Part shown: positions 1 to 7,015 of the stretch, one piece after another
How the letters are laid out: each line of letters begins with the position of its first letter
How positions within the stretch are numbered: position 1 is the stretch's first letter
Source of the DNA: JANYCG01 sp031392945
Lineage (GTDB): Bacteria > Pseudomonadota > Gammaproteobacteria > Burkholderiales > Burkholderiaceae_C
DNA: 12,209 nucleotides
Reading direction: 5' to 3'
Assembly (NCBI GenBank): GCA_031392945.1
Contig: JANMVT010000070.1
Location: forward strand, 1 to 12,209
Notes under the pieces: generated by a model
What the model saw: the letters and a program-made list of their open reading frames with translations, nothing else
Told to the model about the DNA's origin: nothing
The model's database searches: none
Program-made: the position numbers and the translations under genes

Positions 1-467
1 GCCACGTTTTTCATGACGGTGCCGCCGAAGCTGAGCAGTTCGGCGCGGCCATTGAGGATTTGCACACCCAACATATAGTCGCGCACGCCGCCGACGCTGG
101 CGCGCGCCGGGCCGCTCAGTCCGGCGGCGACCATGCCGCCGACTGTGGCGGCGCTGGCGCTGATCTGGAAGTGCGGCGGCTCAAACGGCAGGCACTGCCC
201 TTGGCCGGCCAGCGCGGCCTCCAGCCCGGCCAGGGGCGTGCCAGCGCGCACGGTGACCACCAGTTCGCTCGGCTCGTAGCTGGTGATGCCAGCCAGGGGC
301 CGCGTGTCCAGCAGTTCGTCGGGGGCTTGGCCGGCGGGCTCGTTGGCCCGGCAGGCGCCATAAAAATCTTTGCTGCCGCCACCCTGGATGCGCAGGGGCC
401 GTCCGGTGGACGCGGCACGGCGCACCTGGTCGGTGATGGCTTGCAGCGCGCTGTCAAAACGGGTCAT
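1..467 (-). CDS. glcE: Glycolate oxidase FAD-binding subunit GlcE (partial, C-terminus outside window)
   Basis: The visible 155 codons match GlcE, a subunit of the membrane-associated glycolate oxidase GlcDEF that oxidises glycolate (or a related 2-hydroxy acid) to the 2-oxo acid. The FAD-binding (PCMH-type) fold shows as LRIQGGGSKDF at residues 25-35, SYEPSELVVTVRAGTPL at 63-79, LPFEPPHF at 93-100, and GGMVAAGLSGP followed by SVGGVRDYMLG at about 110-134. The segment ends in FGGTVMKNVA, a conserved GlcE stretch. E. coli GlcE is about 350 residues, so under half is present. The ATG at 465-467 is four bases past the stop of the lactonase gene and has no strong ribosome site, so translational coupling is likely. 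GlcD is not beside it in this window. Family identity is seen in the sequence; substrate is inferred. Confidence 0.9.
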   Translation of the reverse strand, partial: MTRFDSALQAITDQVRRAASTGRPLRIQGGGSKDFYGACRANEPAGQAPDELLDTRPLAGITSYEPSELVVTVRAGTPLAGLEAALAGQGQCLPFEPPHFQISASAATVGGMVAAGLSGPARASVGGVRDYMLGVQILNGRAELLSFGGTVMKNV

Positions 468-471
468 GGCG

Positions 472-1413
472 TCAAAGGGCCGGTCCGTCGCTAAAGAAGT
501 TGACGGGCAGGCCTGGCACATCGACCCTTGCCGACAACACGCAGCCTGAATGGGGAAAGTCTTTCAGTTCCTGGCTGCCGCGATCATGCCGCGCCGTGGT
601 CAGGTACAGGGTCTGCAAATCGTCGCCGCCGAAGCAGGGCATGGTCGGGCACTGCGCGGGCACGGCGAGGTCTTGCAGGATTTGGCCCTGCGGGCTGAGT
701 TTGAGCAGGCGTGCGCCTTCAAACATGGCAACCCAGTAGTTGCCCTGGGTGTCCACCGCCGCGCCGTCCGGGCGGCCCAGATAGGTGCCCATGCCGTAGT
801 GCCAACCCGCCGGTTTGTCGCGGAACTGGTGGAACAGGCGCTCGCCCGTCATGGCGTTGGCGTTGGCGTCCCAGTCCCAGGCACGGATCAGGCCGCGCGA
901 GGTGTCGGTCCAGTAAACGGTCTTCGCATCGGGCGACCAGGCCAGGCCGTTGGCGATGGTGCAGTCGCCCGCCATGCGTTGCACGCTGGCGGCCCGGCCA
1001 TCGCGGCAATCCAGCGCAAACAATTCAGCGCTGGCCGCCGTGCGCGGCTCGAACATGGTGCCGGCCCAGAAGCGGCCCAGGGAATCGGCTTTGCCATCGT
1101 TGAAACGCGTGGTGGCCGGGTCATGTTCGAAGTGCTGGATCAGGGTCAGGACACCGGCCCACTCGCGCGCGCGGTAAATGCCGTCGCGCAGGGCGATCAC
1201 CAGGCCGCCGCTGGCTGCCGGGGCAATGCAGCCGGGCTCGGACGGCATGTCCCAGCGCTCCACCGCACCCGTGGCCACATGGCAGCGCAGGATTTTTTTG
1301 CCCGGAATGTCCACCCAATACAGCATTTTCTCAAGCGGGTGCCAAAACGGTGATTCGCCCAGGCCGTCGGGTTCGGCGCAGACCACTTGCCAGTTCAATG
1401 CCGACCGGGTCAC
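472..1413 (-). CDS. SMP-30/gluconolactonase/LRE family lactonase
   Basis: A 313-residue six-bladed beta-propeller of the SMP-30/gluconolactonase family, which hydrolyses sugar lactones to aldonic acids using a bound divalent metal. The metal-site residues are visible: E20 in GLGESPFW, N155 in ANGLAWSPD and D216 in GRPDGAAVD. N105 in FNDGKADSLGRFWAGTM contacts substrate in characterised members. No signal peptide is seen, so it is probably cytoplasmic. The open frame extends further upstream, but the GTG at 1411-1413 is preferred: GGAGG lies seven bases upstream, and the family motif begins at the expected distance from the N-terminus. It lies 62 bases after the aldose epimerase gene and four before glcE, so one transcript is likely. 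In this context it may act on a lactone made by an upstream sugar dehydrogenase; the substrate is unknown. Confidence 0.92.
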   Translation of the reverse strand: MTRSALNWQVVCAEPDGLGESPFWHPLEKMLYWVDIPGKKILRCHVATGAVERWDMPSEPGCIAPAASGGLVIALRDGIYRAREWAGVLTLIQHFEHDPATTRFNDGKADSLGRFWAGTMFEPRTAASAELFALDCRDGRAASVQRMAGDCTIANGLAWSPDAKTVYWTDTSRGLIRAWDWDANANAMTGERLFHQFRDKPAGWHYGMGTYLGRPDGAAVDTQGNYWVAMFEGARLLKLSPQGQILQDLAVPAQCPTMPCFGGDDLQTLYLTTARHDRGSQELKDFPHSGCVLSARVDVPGLPVNFFSDGPAL

Positions 1414-1475
1414 TGGGTAACCTCCATGCTTCGCATTGCGGTGCGAGCTTGCTTGGGAGCGGCCCGGCGCGGCGC

Positions 1476-2342
1476 TCATGCCGCCGCCCGCGTCTGGATG
1501 CTCATCTCGCAGCTCATGGATTCGCCTGGCTGCAACACGCGCACGCCCAAGGCTTCTGCGGTGGCCACTCCGCGCGCCATCAGGTTGATGGCGTTGTTGA
1601 CGTGGCTGACAGGCTCGATCGCGATGCAATCCTGGCGCCCATTGCTGAAGACCACCAGATTCCCCAGCTTGCTGGCGATGCGCGTGTGCAATGCCTCATC
1701 GCGCAAATCAACCACGCCGCGCCAGCCGTCGAAGCAATGGTCGATGTCAAGTGTGGCGCAATCGGCGTCAAGGCCGCTGGCGGAGGCACGGTGGGTCGGC
1801 AATTTCAGGGTGTCCATCTCCCAGCGCCCGGCGGCCTCAAAGGCGATGTGGCTGCGGCTGCGCTTGACGAAATACGGGTGCCAGCCCAAGCCCACGGGGG
1901 TCGCCGTGCTGGATTGGTTGGTGATGCTCAGACTCAGCTCCAGCGCGTCGGCGGTGAGGCGAAACGCCTGCGAGGTGTCGAAGGCAAAGGGCCAGGACGC
2001 GTCGGGCCTGTGCTGGTAGGAGAGCAGGGCGAAATGCGCGTCCGCGTCCAGCACCGACCAGGGCCGCTGCCAGCCCACGCCGTGGATGGCGTGGGGCTCG
2101 GCGCCAAAGTTCTTTACCAGCGGATGGCTGGTGCCGTTCCAGCTCAGCGTGGCCTGGGAAATGCGGTTGGAGAATGGCACCAGCGGGTAACTGCCGGCCA
2201 GGCGCACGTTTGTCAATTGGGCCGCACCAGGTGAACGCAGCACGGGCATGTCGCCAAGCCACAAACCGGCGATGCAGGCGCCCAGCTCGGGCACGATTTC
2301 GCAACGCATGGATCCGGCGGTCAGCAGCAGGGGGGTGTTCAT
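1476..2342 (-). CDS. Aldose 1-epimerase (mutarotase) family protein
   Basis: A 288-residue galactose-mutarotase-like protein. The family interconverts alpha and beta anomers of free aldoses, or of hexose 6-phosphates in the YeaD branch. Expected catalytic residues are visible: H87 in AIHGVGW, H155 in GLGWHPYF and E243 in IAIEPVSHVNN. PFSNRI at 56-61 matches the substrate-arginine motif. The length fits the short (about 290) subfamily rather than E. coli GalM (about 346). The frame is open further upstream, but the ATG at 2340-2342 has GGAG seven bases before it and gives the usual N-terminus. It is the first gene of the minus-strand set that continues with the lactonase and glcE. No signal peptide is seen, so it is probably cytoplasmic. 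Which sugar it acts on cannot be told from the sequence. Confidence 0.9.
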   Translation of the reverse strand: MNTPLLLTAGSMRCEIVPELGACIAGLWLGDMPVLRSPGAAQLTNVRLAGSYPLVPFSNRISQATLSWNGTSHPLVKNFGAEPHAIHGVGWQRPWSVLDADAHFALLSYQHRPDASWPFAFDTSQAFRLTADALELSLSITNQSSTATPVGLGWHPYFVKRSRSHIAFEAAGRWEMDTLKLPTHRASASGLDADCATLDIDHCFDGWRGVVDLRDEALHTRIASKLGNLVVFSNGRQDCIAIEPVSHVNNAINLMARGVATAEALGVRVLQPGESMSCEMSIQTRAAA

Positions 2343-2401
2343 TGTCGTTCTCCAGCCCTGCATTGTGCCTTGGTCATTGCAGGTCTTTTTGCCACCCAAT
2401 G

Positions 2402-2436
2402 AAAAAGCCCGCAGGGTGCAAACCGCTGCGGGCTTT
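2402..2436 (-). terminator. Rho-independent terminator downstream of amtB
   Basis: An 11-base perfect inverted repeat (AAAGCCCGCAG at 2404-2414 and CTGCGGGCTTT at 2426-2436) encloses a second short stem, GGT/ACC, capped by GCAA. GCAA is a GNRA-type tetraloop on the plus strand (TTGC on the minus strand). On the minus strand the stem ends in a run of five T residues, 52 bases after the amtB stop. It should end the torF-glnK-amtB transcript and insulate the epimerase gene, whose promoter must then lie between here and 2343. The plus-strand reading is also T-rich but has no gene to terminate. Confidence 0.85.
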
Positions 2437-2487
2437 GTCTGTTTCCGGCGCCCTGCGACGGGCTGTCGCAATGGGCCGGGCTTGAGA

Positions 2488-4020
2488 TCAGCGGTTGTAA
2501 GCCGTCTCGCCGTGTGAGGTGATGTCCAGACCTTCGCGTTCGTCTTCTTCAGCCACGCGCAGGCCTATCACCAGGTCAACAATCTTGTAGGCGATGAATG
2601 ACACCACGCCCGACCAGACAATCGTGACCATCACAGCTTTGAACTGAATCCAGACTTGGTCCATGATTGGCACCGAGGACACAGCCGCCGTCACCCAGTC
2701 ACCGACCAGGCCGGGGCCGCCCAGAGCCTGGTTGTTGAACACACCGGTCAACAAGGCGCCAACGATGCCGCCCACGCCGTGCACGCCGAACACGTCCAGT
2801 GAGTCATCCGCGCCGAGCATCTTCTTGAGGCCATTGACACCCCAGAGGCAGGCGAAACCAGCCACGAAGCCAACCACGATGGCGCCCATCAGGCCGACGT
2901 TGCCGCAAGCCGGCGTGATGGCGACAAGGCCGGCCACCGCGCCGGACGCCGCGCCCAGCATGGAGGCTTTGCCGCGCATCAGGGTTTCACCAATGCACCA
3001 GGCCAACACGGCAGCGGCTGTGGCGGAGAAGGTGTTCATGAAGGCCAGCACGGCGGTGCCATTGGCTTCCAGCGCCGAGCCGGCGTTGAAACCGAACCAG
3101 CCCACCCACAAGAGCGATGCGCCGACCATGGTCAAGGTCAGGCTATGCGGGGCCATGGCTTCTTTGCCGTAGCCGGTGCGTTTGCCGATCACGAAAGCGC
3201 CGACCAGACCGGCCACAGCGGCGTTGATGTGCACCACGGTGCCGCCGGCGAAGTCCAGCGCGCCCCACTGCCAGATCATGCCGGCCTTGGCATTGGTGGC
3301 GTCAACCACCTCCTTGGCGGTGTAGGCATCCGGGCCCATCCAGAACCAGACCATGTGGGCAATGGGCGTGTAGCTGAAGGTGAACCACAGCGCCATGAAC
3401 AGCAGCATCGCCGAGAACTTGATGCGCTCGGCGAAGGCGCCGATGATCAGGCAGCAGGTGATGGCAGCGAAGGTGGCCTGGAACGCCATGAACAGGAGTT
3501 CGGGAATCACGACTCCCTTGCTGAACGTGGCGCCCATGGCAAACTCGCCCTTCATCGGGTCGAACAGGCCCTTCATGAACAGCCGGTCAAAACCGCCGAT
3601 GTACTGGTTGCCCTCAGTGAAGGCCAGGCTGTAGCCGTAAATGCACCACAGCACCACGATCATCGAGAAGGTGACAAACACCTGCATCAGCACCGACAGC
3701 ATGTTTTTGCTGCGCACCAGGCCGCCGTAGAACAGGGCCAGGCCGGGGATGGACATCATGATGACGAAAGCGGTGGCGACGATCATCCAGGCCACATCGC
3801 CCTTGTTGGGCACCGGTGCGGGCGCAGCAGACGCGGCAGCAGCCGGCGCTGGGGCGGCAACCGCAGCCGCTGCGGGTGCGGCTGGCGCGGCCTTGGCTTC
3901 AGCGGCAGCGGGCGCGGCAGCCTCCGAAGCGGCGGCCGCAGGTGCGGCCTGGGCCATGGCCAACGAGCCAAAACCCAGCAGACCAATCCCCAATACAAGG
4001 GAAGCAAGTAGTTTTTTCAT
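2488..4020 (-). CDS. amtB: Ammonium transporter AmtB with Ala/Pro-rich N-terminal extension
   Basis: A 510-residue Amt/MEP/Rh channel for ammonium uptake across the inner membrane. Residues 1-24 form a signal peptide (MKKLLASLVLGIGLLGFGSLAMAQ). About 45 residues made almost only of Ala, Pro and a few Glu/Lys follow, and the channel begins near D75 (VAWMIVATAFVIMMSIPGLALFYGGLVRSKN). Pore features are seen: the twin histidines H264 (GGTVVHINAA) and H414 (VFGVHGVGG), and D256 in ALDFAGG. F180 and F184 in AFQATF match the Phe-gate segment, with F311 in GWFGFNAGSA. The C-terminal tail GLRVAEEDEREGLDITSHGETAYN is the conserved cytoplasmic region that contacts GlnK. The ATG at 4018-4020 has only a weak AAAGAG-like ribosome site. 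It is last in the torF-glnK-amtB set, 40 bases after glnK, and is probably expressed under nitrogen limitation. Confidence 0.97.
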   Translation of the reverse strand: MKKLLASLVLGIGLLGFGSLAMAQAAPAAAASEAAAPAAAEAKAAPAAPAAAAVAAPAPAAAASAAPAPVPNKGDVAWMIVATAFVIMMSIPGLALFYGGLVRSKNMLSVLMQVFVTFSMIVVLWCIYGYSLAFTEGNQYIGGFDRLFMKGLFDPMKGEFAMGATFSKGVVIPELLFMAFQATFAAITCCLIIGAFAERIKFSAMLLFMALWFTFSYTPIAHMVWFWMGPDAYTAKEVVDATNAKAGMIWQWGALDFAGGTVVHINAAVAGLVGAFVIGKRTGYGKEAMAPHSLTLTMVGASLLWVGWFGFNAGSALEANGTAVLAFMNTFSATAAAVLAWCIGETLMRGKASMLGAASGAVAGLVAITPACGNVGLMGAIVVGFVAGFACLWGVNGLKKMLGADDSLDVFGVHGVGGIVGALLTGVFNNQALGGPGLVGDWVTAAVSSVPIMDQVWIQFKAVMVTIVWSGVVSFIAYKIVDLVIGLRVAEEDEREGLDITSHGETAYNR

Positions 4021-4060
4021 GTTTGATTACTCTTTTACTTTTTTGAATTGAGCGGCTGGT

Positions 4061-4399
4061 TCACAGCGCCTCTTTGCCGGTTTCACCGGTGCGGATGCGC
4101 ACGACTTGCTCCAGGTTGTAGATGAAGATCTTGCCGTCGCCGATCTTGCCGGTGCGCGCCGCGCCTTCGATGGCTTCAATCGCGCGGTCGACCAGTTCAT
4201 CAGAGATGGCGGCTTCAATCTTCACCTTGGGCAAAAAATCGACCACGTATTCCGCGCCGCGGTACAACTCGGTATGGCCTTTTTGGCGGCCAAAGCCCTT
4301 GACTTCGGTCACCGTGATGCCCTGCACGCCGATGGCGGACAAGGCCTCACGGACTTCGTCAAGCTTGAATGGCTTGATGATGGCGGTCAACAGTTTCAT
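4061..4399 (-). CDS. glnK: PII nitrogen regulatory protein GlnK
   Basis: A complete 112-residue PII signal protein, the usual family length. PII trimers sense ATP/ADP and 2-oxoglutarate and are uridylylated by GlnD. The T-loop at about 37-55 carries the uridylylation site Y51 (LYRGAEYVVDFLPK). The B-loop nucleotide-binding segment is TGKIGDGKIFI at 83-93, and the C-terminal RIRTGE motif is at 101-106. Chemically it could be GlnB, but the gene lies directly before amtB, which is the standard criterion for GlnK, the copy that plugs AmtB when ammonium is plentiful. GAGGAG lies five bases before the ATG at 4397-4399, a strong ribosome site. It sits between torF (30 bases upstream) and amtB (40 bases downstream), so it should be read from the sigma-54 promoter before torF. 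Confidence 0.95.
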   Translation of the reverse strand: MKLLTAIIKPFKLDEVREALSAIGVQGITVTEVKGFGRQKGHTELYRGAEYVVDFLPKVKIEAAISDELVDRAIEAIEGAARTGKIGDGKIFIYNLEQVVRIRTGETGKEAL

Positions 4400-4429
4400 G
4401 GGATCTCCTCAGTGGATGGGTGCGGGCGG

Positions 4430-5254
4430 TCAGAAGCTGTATTTCACGCCGATGGCAGCGCCGTTTTTGGCGATGAACTGAGGTGTAACCCCATTGAATG
4501 TATTGTTGTAAAAACCGGCAGCGCTGCCGTCGGCGTTGGTGCCGTAGACGGACAGGGTTGCCGAAATGCCATTGCCGAAATCCTTGCCCAGCGTCAGTGA
4601 GTAATCGGTGTAATCACCTGCCGTGTTGGCAATGGTCGCCGTTGATTGGTTAGGTATGGTCTGGCGGCCAACATGAGGCGTCAACGTGAAGCCGCTGCCC
4701 AAGTCGAAATTAGCGCTCAAATCCCAATATTTGCTGCCATTGCTGTTCAGGTTGCCCAGGAAATTGCCCAAGCTCTGGCTGTATTTGAGGGTCGCAACGC
4801 TATAGGTCAATGCGCCGTAAAACTCGTTGGTGCTGGCATTCGAGTAACCACCCGCGCCGGGCGTGCCGGTCGCGCCGGAATCGTTGCCGGGGTATTGGTA
4901 AGTGATCACGCCAACGTCAAAGCTGAGGTCTTTCATGATCTCGCCCTTGTAGCCGCCGTACAGATCCAGTTCCCAGGAGCCATTGTTGGCGCCGTTGAAC
5001 TGCTTGATCCAGCTCACGTTGGAAGCCCAGGCTCCAAGGTAGAAGCCGCGCTTGTGCGAAAAGTCAATGCCGCCTTGCAGGGCGCCGCCGTAGTTGTTTT
5101 GCGTGATGCCGCGGAAACGGTAGTCGGTCACAACACCGATGTTGTAGGCCAGCGTGTAATCCGGCACTGGCGCTTTGGCTTGGGCCACGGCAGCGGTGCC
5201 AGCGAGCAGCGTGGCCAACAGGGTGGTGATTTGCAAAGCGGTTTTGGATTTCAT
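4430..5254 (-). CDS. TorF family putative outer-membrane porin
   Basis: A 274-residue protein resembling the TorF/Gcw_chp family of putative porins. Residues 1-25 form a Sec signal peptide ending AVAQA, before KAPVPDYTLAYNIGVVTDYRFRGITQNNYGGALQGG, the N-terminal signature of this family. The rest alternates short amphipathic strands with Gly/Asn/Ser-rich turns, as in a beta-barrel. It ends in VKYSF, with the C-terminal Phe expected for BAM-dependent insertion. GGAG lies six bases before the ATG at 5252-5254. It is the promoter-proximal gene before glnK and amtB and lies directly under a sigma-54 promoter. The inferred role is a pore letting ammonium or another small nitrogen source into the periplasm during nitrogen starvation. 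The substrate of the family is not established to my knowledge. Confidence 0.88.
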   Translation of the reverse strand: MKSKTALQITTLLATLLAGTAAVAQAKAPVPDYTLAYNIGVVTDYRFRGITQNNYGGALQGGIDFSHKRGFYLGAWASNVSWIKQFNGANNGSWELDLYGGYKGEIMKDLSFDVGVITYQYPGNDSGATGTPGAGGYSNASTNEFYGALTYSVATLKYSQSLGNFLGNLNSNGSKYWDLSANFDLGSGFTLTPHVGRQTIPNQSTATIANTAGDYTDYSLTLGKDFGNGISATLSVYGTNADGSAAGFYNNTFNGVTPQFIAKNGAAIGVKYSF

Positions 5255-5296
5255 GAATAACTCCGTCAGGTTTAAGAAAAAGGATCAAAGCAGTAA

Positions 5297-5312
5297 TGCA
5301 CATACCATGCCA
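5297..5312 (-). promoter_or_regulatory. Sigma-54 (RpoN) promoter of torF-glnK-amtB
   Basis: Read on the minus strand the site is TGGCATG-GTAT-GTGCA. Against TGGCAYR-N4-TTGCW it has the invariant GG and GC at the required spacing and a single mismatch in the -12 element. The GG falls at plus positions 5310-5311 and the GC at 5298-5299, which predicts transcription starting near 5286 and a 5' leader of about 31 bases before the torF ATG. Gene content (PII and ammonium channel) fits RpoN control independently of the motif. Confidence 0.85.
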
Positions 5313-5394
5313 ACAGACGAGTTCTGTGGCGGTGCATGGCGCGGTAAACCAAAGTCGGCGCGACGCGTTATCATATCTGTATGAATAAACAGCA

Positions 5395-5411
5395 TGCATT
5401 CTATTGGTGCG
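5395..5411. promoter_or_regulatory. NtrC-binding site (proximal enhancer)
   Basis: TGCATTCTATTGGTGCG has the NtrC dyad form TGCAY-N7-GTGCR. Its 15-base core differs at two positions from my recollection of the enterobacterial glnA upstream site (GCACTATATTGGTGC). The centre is near 5403, about -117 from the start predicted for the sigma-54 promoter, a normal distance for an NtrC enhancer. Confidence 0.75.
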
Positions 5412-5416
5412 TTGAG

Positions 5417-5432
5417 TGCACTTGTCCGTGCA
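5417..5432. promoter_or_regulatory. Second NtrC-like dyad (distal enhancer)
   Basis: TGCAC-TTGTCC-GTGCA is a perfect five-base dyad. Its spacer is six bases rather than the canonical seven, so the fit is slightly off. The centre is about 21-22 bases, or two helical turns, from the proximal site, at about -139 from the predicted torF start. Side-by-side sites on one DNA face suit cooperative NtrC binding. The site also lies about 40 bases upstream of the comM start codon. Confidence 0.6.
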
Positions 5433-5472
5433 CCACCATCGAAATTTCGCACCATTTTGGAGAATTTATTCC

Positions 5473-7008
5473 GTGAGCTTGTCTTTGGTGCAAAGCCGGG
5501 CCCTGTTGGGCCTGAATGCCGCCGCCGTGACGGTGGAAGTTCATTTGAGCAATGGTTTGCCCAGCTTCACTCTGGTGGGCCTGGCCGACGTCGAAGTCAA
5601 GGAAGCACGCGAACGGGTGCGATCGGCAATTCAAAACTCGGGCCTGGAATTTCCGAACAACAAACGCATCATCGTCAACCTCGCGCCGGCCGACTTGCCC
5701 AAAGACTCGGGCCGGTTTGATTTGCCCATCGCCATGGGCATTCTCGCCGCCAGCGGCCAGGTGGACGGCGCGCGCCTGGCCGGCCACGAGTTTGCCGGGG
5801 AACTGTCACTGTCTGGCGAATTGCGTCCGGTGCGCGGGGCCTTGGCCATGAGCTTGGCCTTGCATGGCGCGAAAGTTGCCACCAAATTGGTTCTGCCACC
5901 GGCCAGCGCCGAAGAAGCCGCCCTGGTGCCCGATGCCCATGTCTACCGCGCCGCCCACCTGCTGGACGTGGTCAAGCACTTTTTGCCAGAAGCCGCCAAT
6001 ACTGCGCCACCCGAGCCAAGTCCTGGCTGGTCGCGCGCCCAGGCTGCGCCACCTGGAGCGAGCGCCCGCTACGCCGACATGGCCGATGTCAAGGGCCAGT
6101 CCGCCGCAAAACGGGCCCTTGAGATCGCCGCGTCCGGCGGCCACAGCCTGCTTTTGATGGGCCCGCCCGGCGCGGGCAAATCCATGCTGGCCCAGCGTTT
6201 TGCCGGGTTGTTGCCGCCCATGACCACGCTGGAAGCGTTGGAAAGCGCGGCGGTGGCATCGGTCAGCGGGCGCTTCACACTGGACCGCTGGGCCCTGCGT
6301 CCCACCTGCAGCCCGCACCACACGGCCAGCGCCGTGGCTTTGGTGGGCGGTGGCTCGCCGCCGCGGCCGGGTGAAATCTCACTGGCGCACAACGGGGTTT
6401 TGTTTCTGGACGAGTTGCCCGAGTTTCCCAGGGCGGCGCTGGAAGCCCTGCGCGAACCGCTGGAGACCGGCAGCATCACCATCTCGCGCGCTGCACGGCG
6501 CTCTGAATTTCCGGCGCGGTTCCAGATGATTGGCGCGATGAACCCCTGTCCCTGTGGTTATTTGGGCTCAAGCCAAAAGGCCTGCCGCTGCACGCCCGAC
6601 CAGGTGGCGCGTTACCAGGGCAAACTCAGCGGCCCCTTGATGGACCGCATAGATCTGCATGTCGAAGTGCCCGCCATGCCCTCACACGAGTTGTTGCAAT
6701 CCGCGCCGGGCGAATCCACCAGCGACATCCGCCAGCGCTGTGTGGCCGCGCGCGAGCGGGCGATGGCGCGCCAAGGCAAATCCAACCAGGCTTTGCAAGG
6801 CAAGGAAATTGACGATTTTCTGGCGCTGGACGACGCCGCCGCCAAATTTTTGAACGTGGCGGCAGCCCGCCTGGGCTGGTCGGCGCGCAGCACCCACCGC
6901 GCGCTCAAAGTGGCGCGCACCATCGCCGATCTGGCCGGCGCACGTTTGACCCAGGTCACCCATGTCGCCGAGGCCATGCAGTACCGCCGGGCGCTGCGCA
7001 GCAGTTGA
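5473..7008 (+). CDS. comM: ComM-type Mg-chelatase-like AAA+ helicase
   Basis: A 511-residue ComM/YifB protein; characterised ComM is a hexameric helicase that promotes branch migration of incoming DNA during natural transformation. Residues 1-170 are the Lon-S5-like domain (VTVEVHLSNGLPSFTLVGLAD, then FPNNKRIIVNLAPADLPKDSG). The AAA+ core has Walker A GPPGAGKS at 230-237 and Walker B VLFLDELPEF at about 309-318. Four cysteines occur in NPCPCGYLGSSQKACRC (C359, C361, C371, C373). The SGPLMDRIDLHV segment is at 386-397, and a sensor-2-like helix GWSARSTHRALKVARTIADLAG at 468-489. The GTG at 5473-5475 gives the family N-terminus (SLSLVQSRALLGL), with GGAG ten bases upstream; the longer ATG-started frame adds residues unlike the family. 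It diverges from torF and shares the intergenic region holding the NtrC sites. Confidence 0.95.
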   Translation: MSLSLVQSRALLGLNAAAVTVEVHLSNGLPSFTLVGLADVEVKEARERVRSAIQNSGLEFPNNKRIIVNLAPADLPKDSGRFDLPIAMGILAASGQVDGARLAGHEFAGELSLSGELRPVRGALAMSLALHGAKVATKLVLPPASAEEAALVPDAHVYRAAHLLDVVKHFLPEAANTAPPEPSPGWSRAQAAPPGASARYADMADVKGQSAAKRALEIAASGGHSLLLMGPPGAGKSMLAQRFAGLLPPMTTLEALESAAVASVSGRFTLDRWALRPTCSPHHTASAVALVGGGSPPRPGEISLAHNGVLFLDELPEFPRAALEALREPLETGSITISRAARRSEFPARFQMIGAMNPCPCGYLGSSQKACRCTPDQVARYQGKLSGPLMDRIDLHVEVPAMPSHELLQSAPGESTSDIRQRCVAARERAMARQGKSNQALQGKEIDDFLALDDAAAKFLNVAAARLGWSARSTHRALKVARTIADLAGARLTQVTHVAEAMQYRRALRSS

Positions 7009-7015
7009 CGCTGGC

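Noticed and set aside
60..1353. Long plus-strand open frames opposite glcE and the lactonase gene (for example 60-494 and 550-1353).
   Set aside because: They are antisense frames of high-GC genes; the products are Gly/Ala/Arg/His-rich without family motifs, while the minus strand encodes recognisable proteins.
1426..1450. Small hairpin between the epimerase and lactonase genes.
   Set aside because: Seven-base stem with a bulge and no T-tract; too weak to call a terminator or attenuator.
1414..1629. N-terminal extension of the lactonase frame up to 1629.
   Set aside because: It would run into the epimerase coding sequence, adds residues unlike the family, and the GTG at 1413 has a GGAGG at ideal spacing.
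3145..4011. 288-codon plus-strand frame opposite amtB.
   Set aside because: Low-complexity His/Gly/Arg composition mirrors the amtB coding sequence; AmtB on the other strand has full family motifs.
5449..5463. Possible third NtrC site (GCACC-ATTTT-GGAGA) before comM.
   Set aside because: The left half fits, but the right half matches only three of five bases and coincides with the comM ribosome site.
5416..5472. Longer comM start at ATG 5416.
   Set aside because: The extra 19 residues do not resemble ComM, and that start would lie within the NtrC-like dyad; GTG 5473 gives the family N-terminus.
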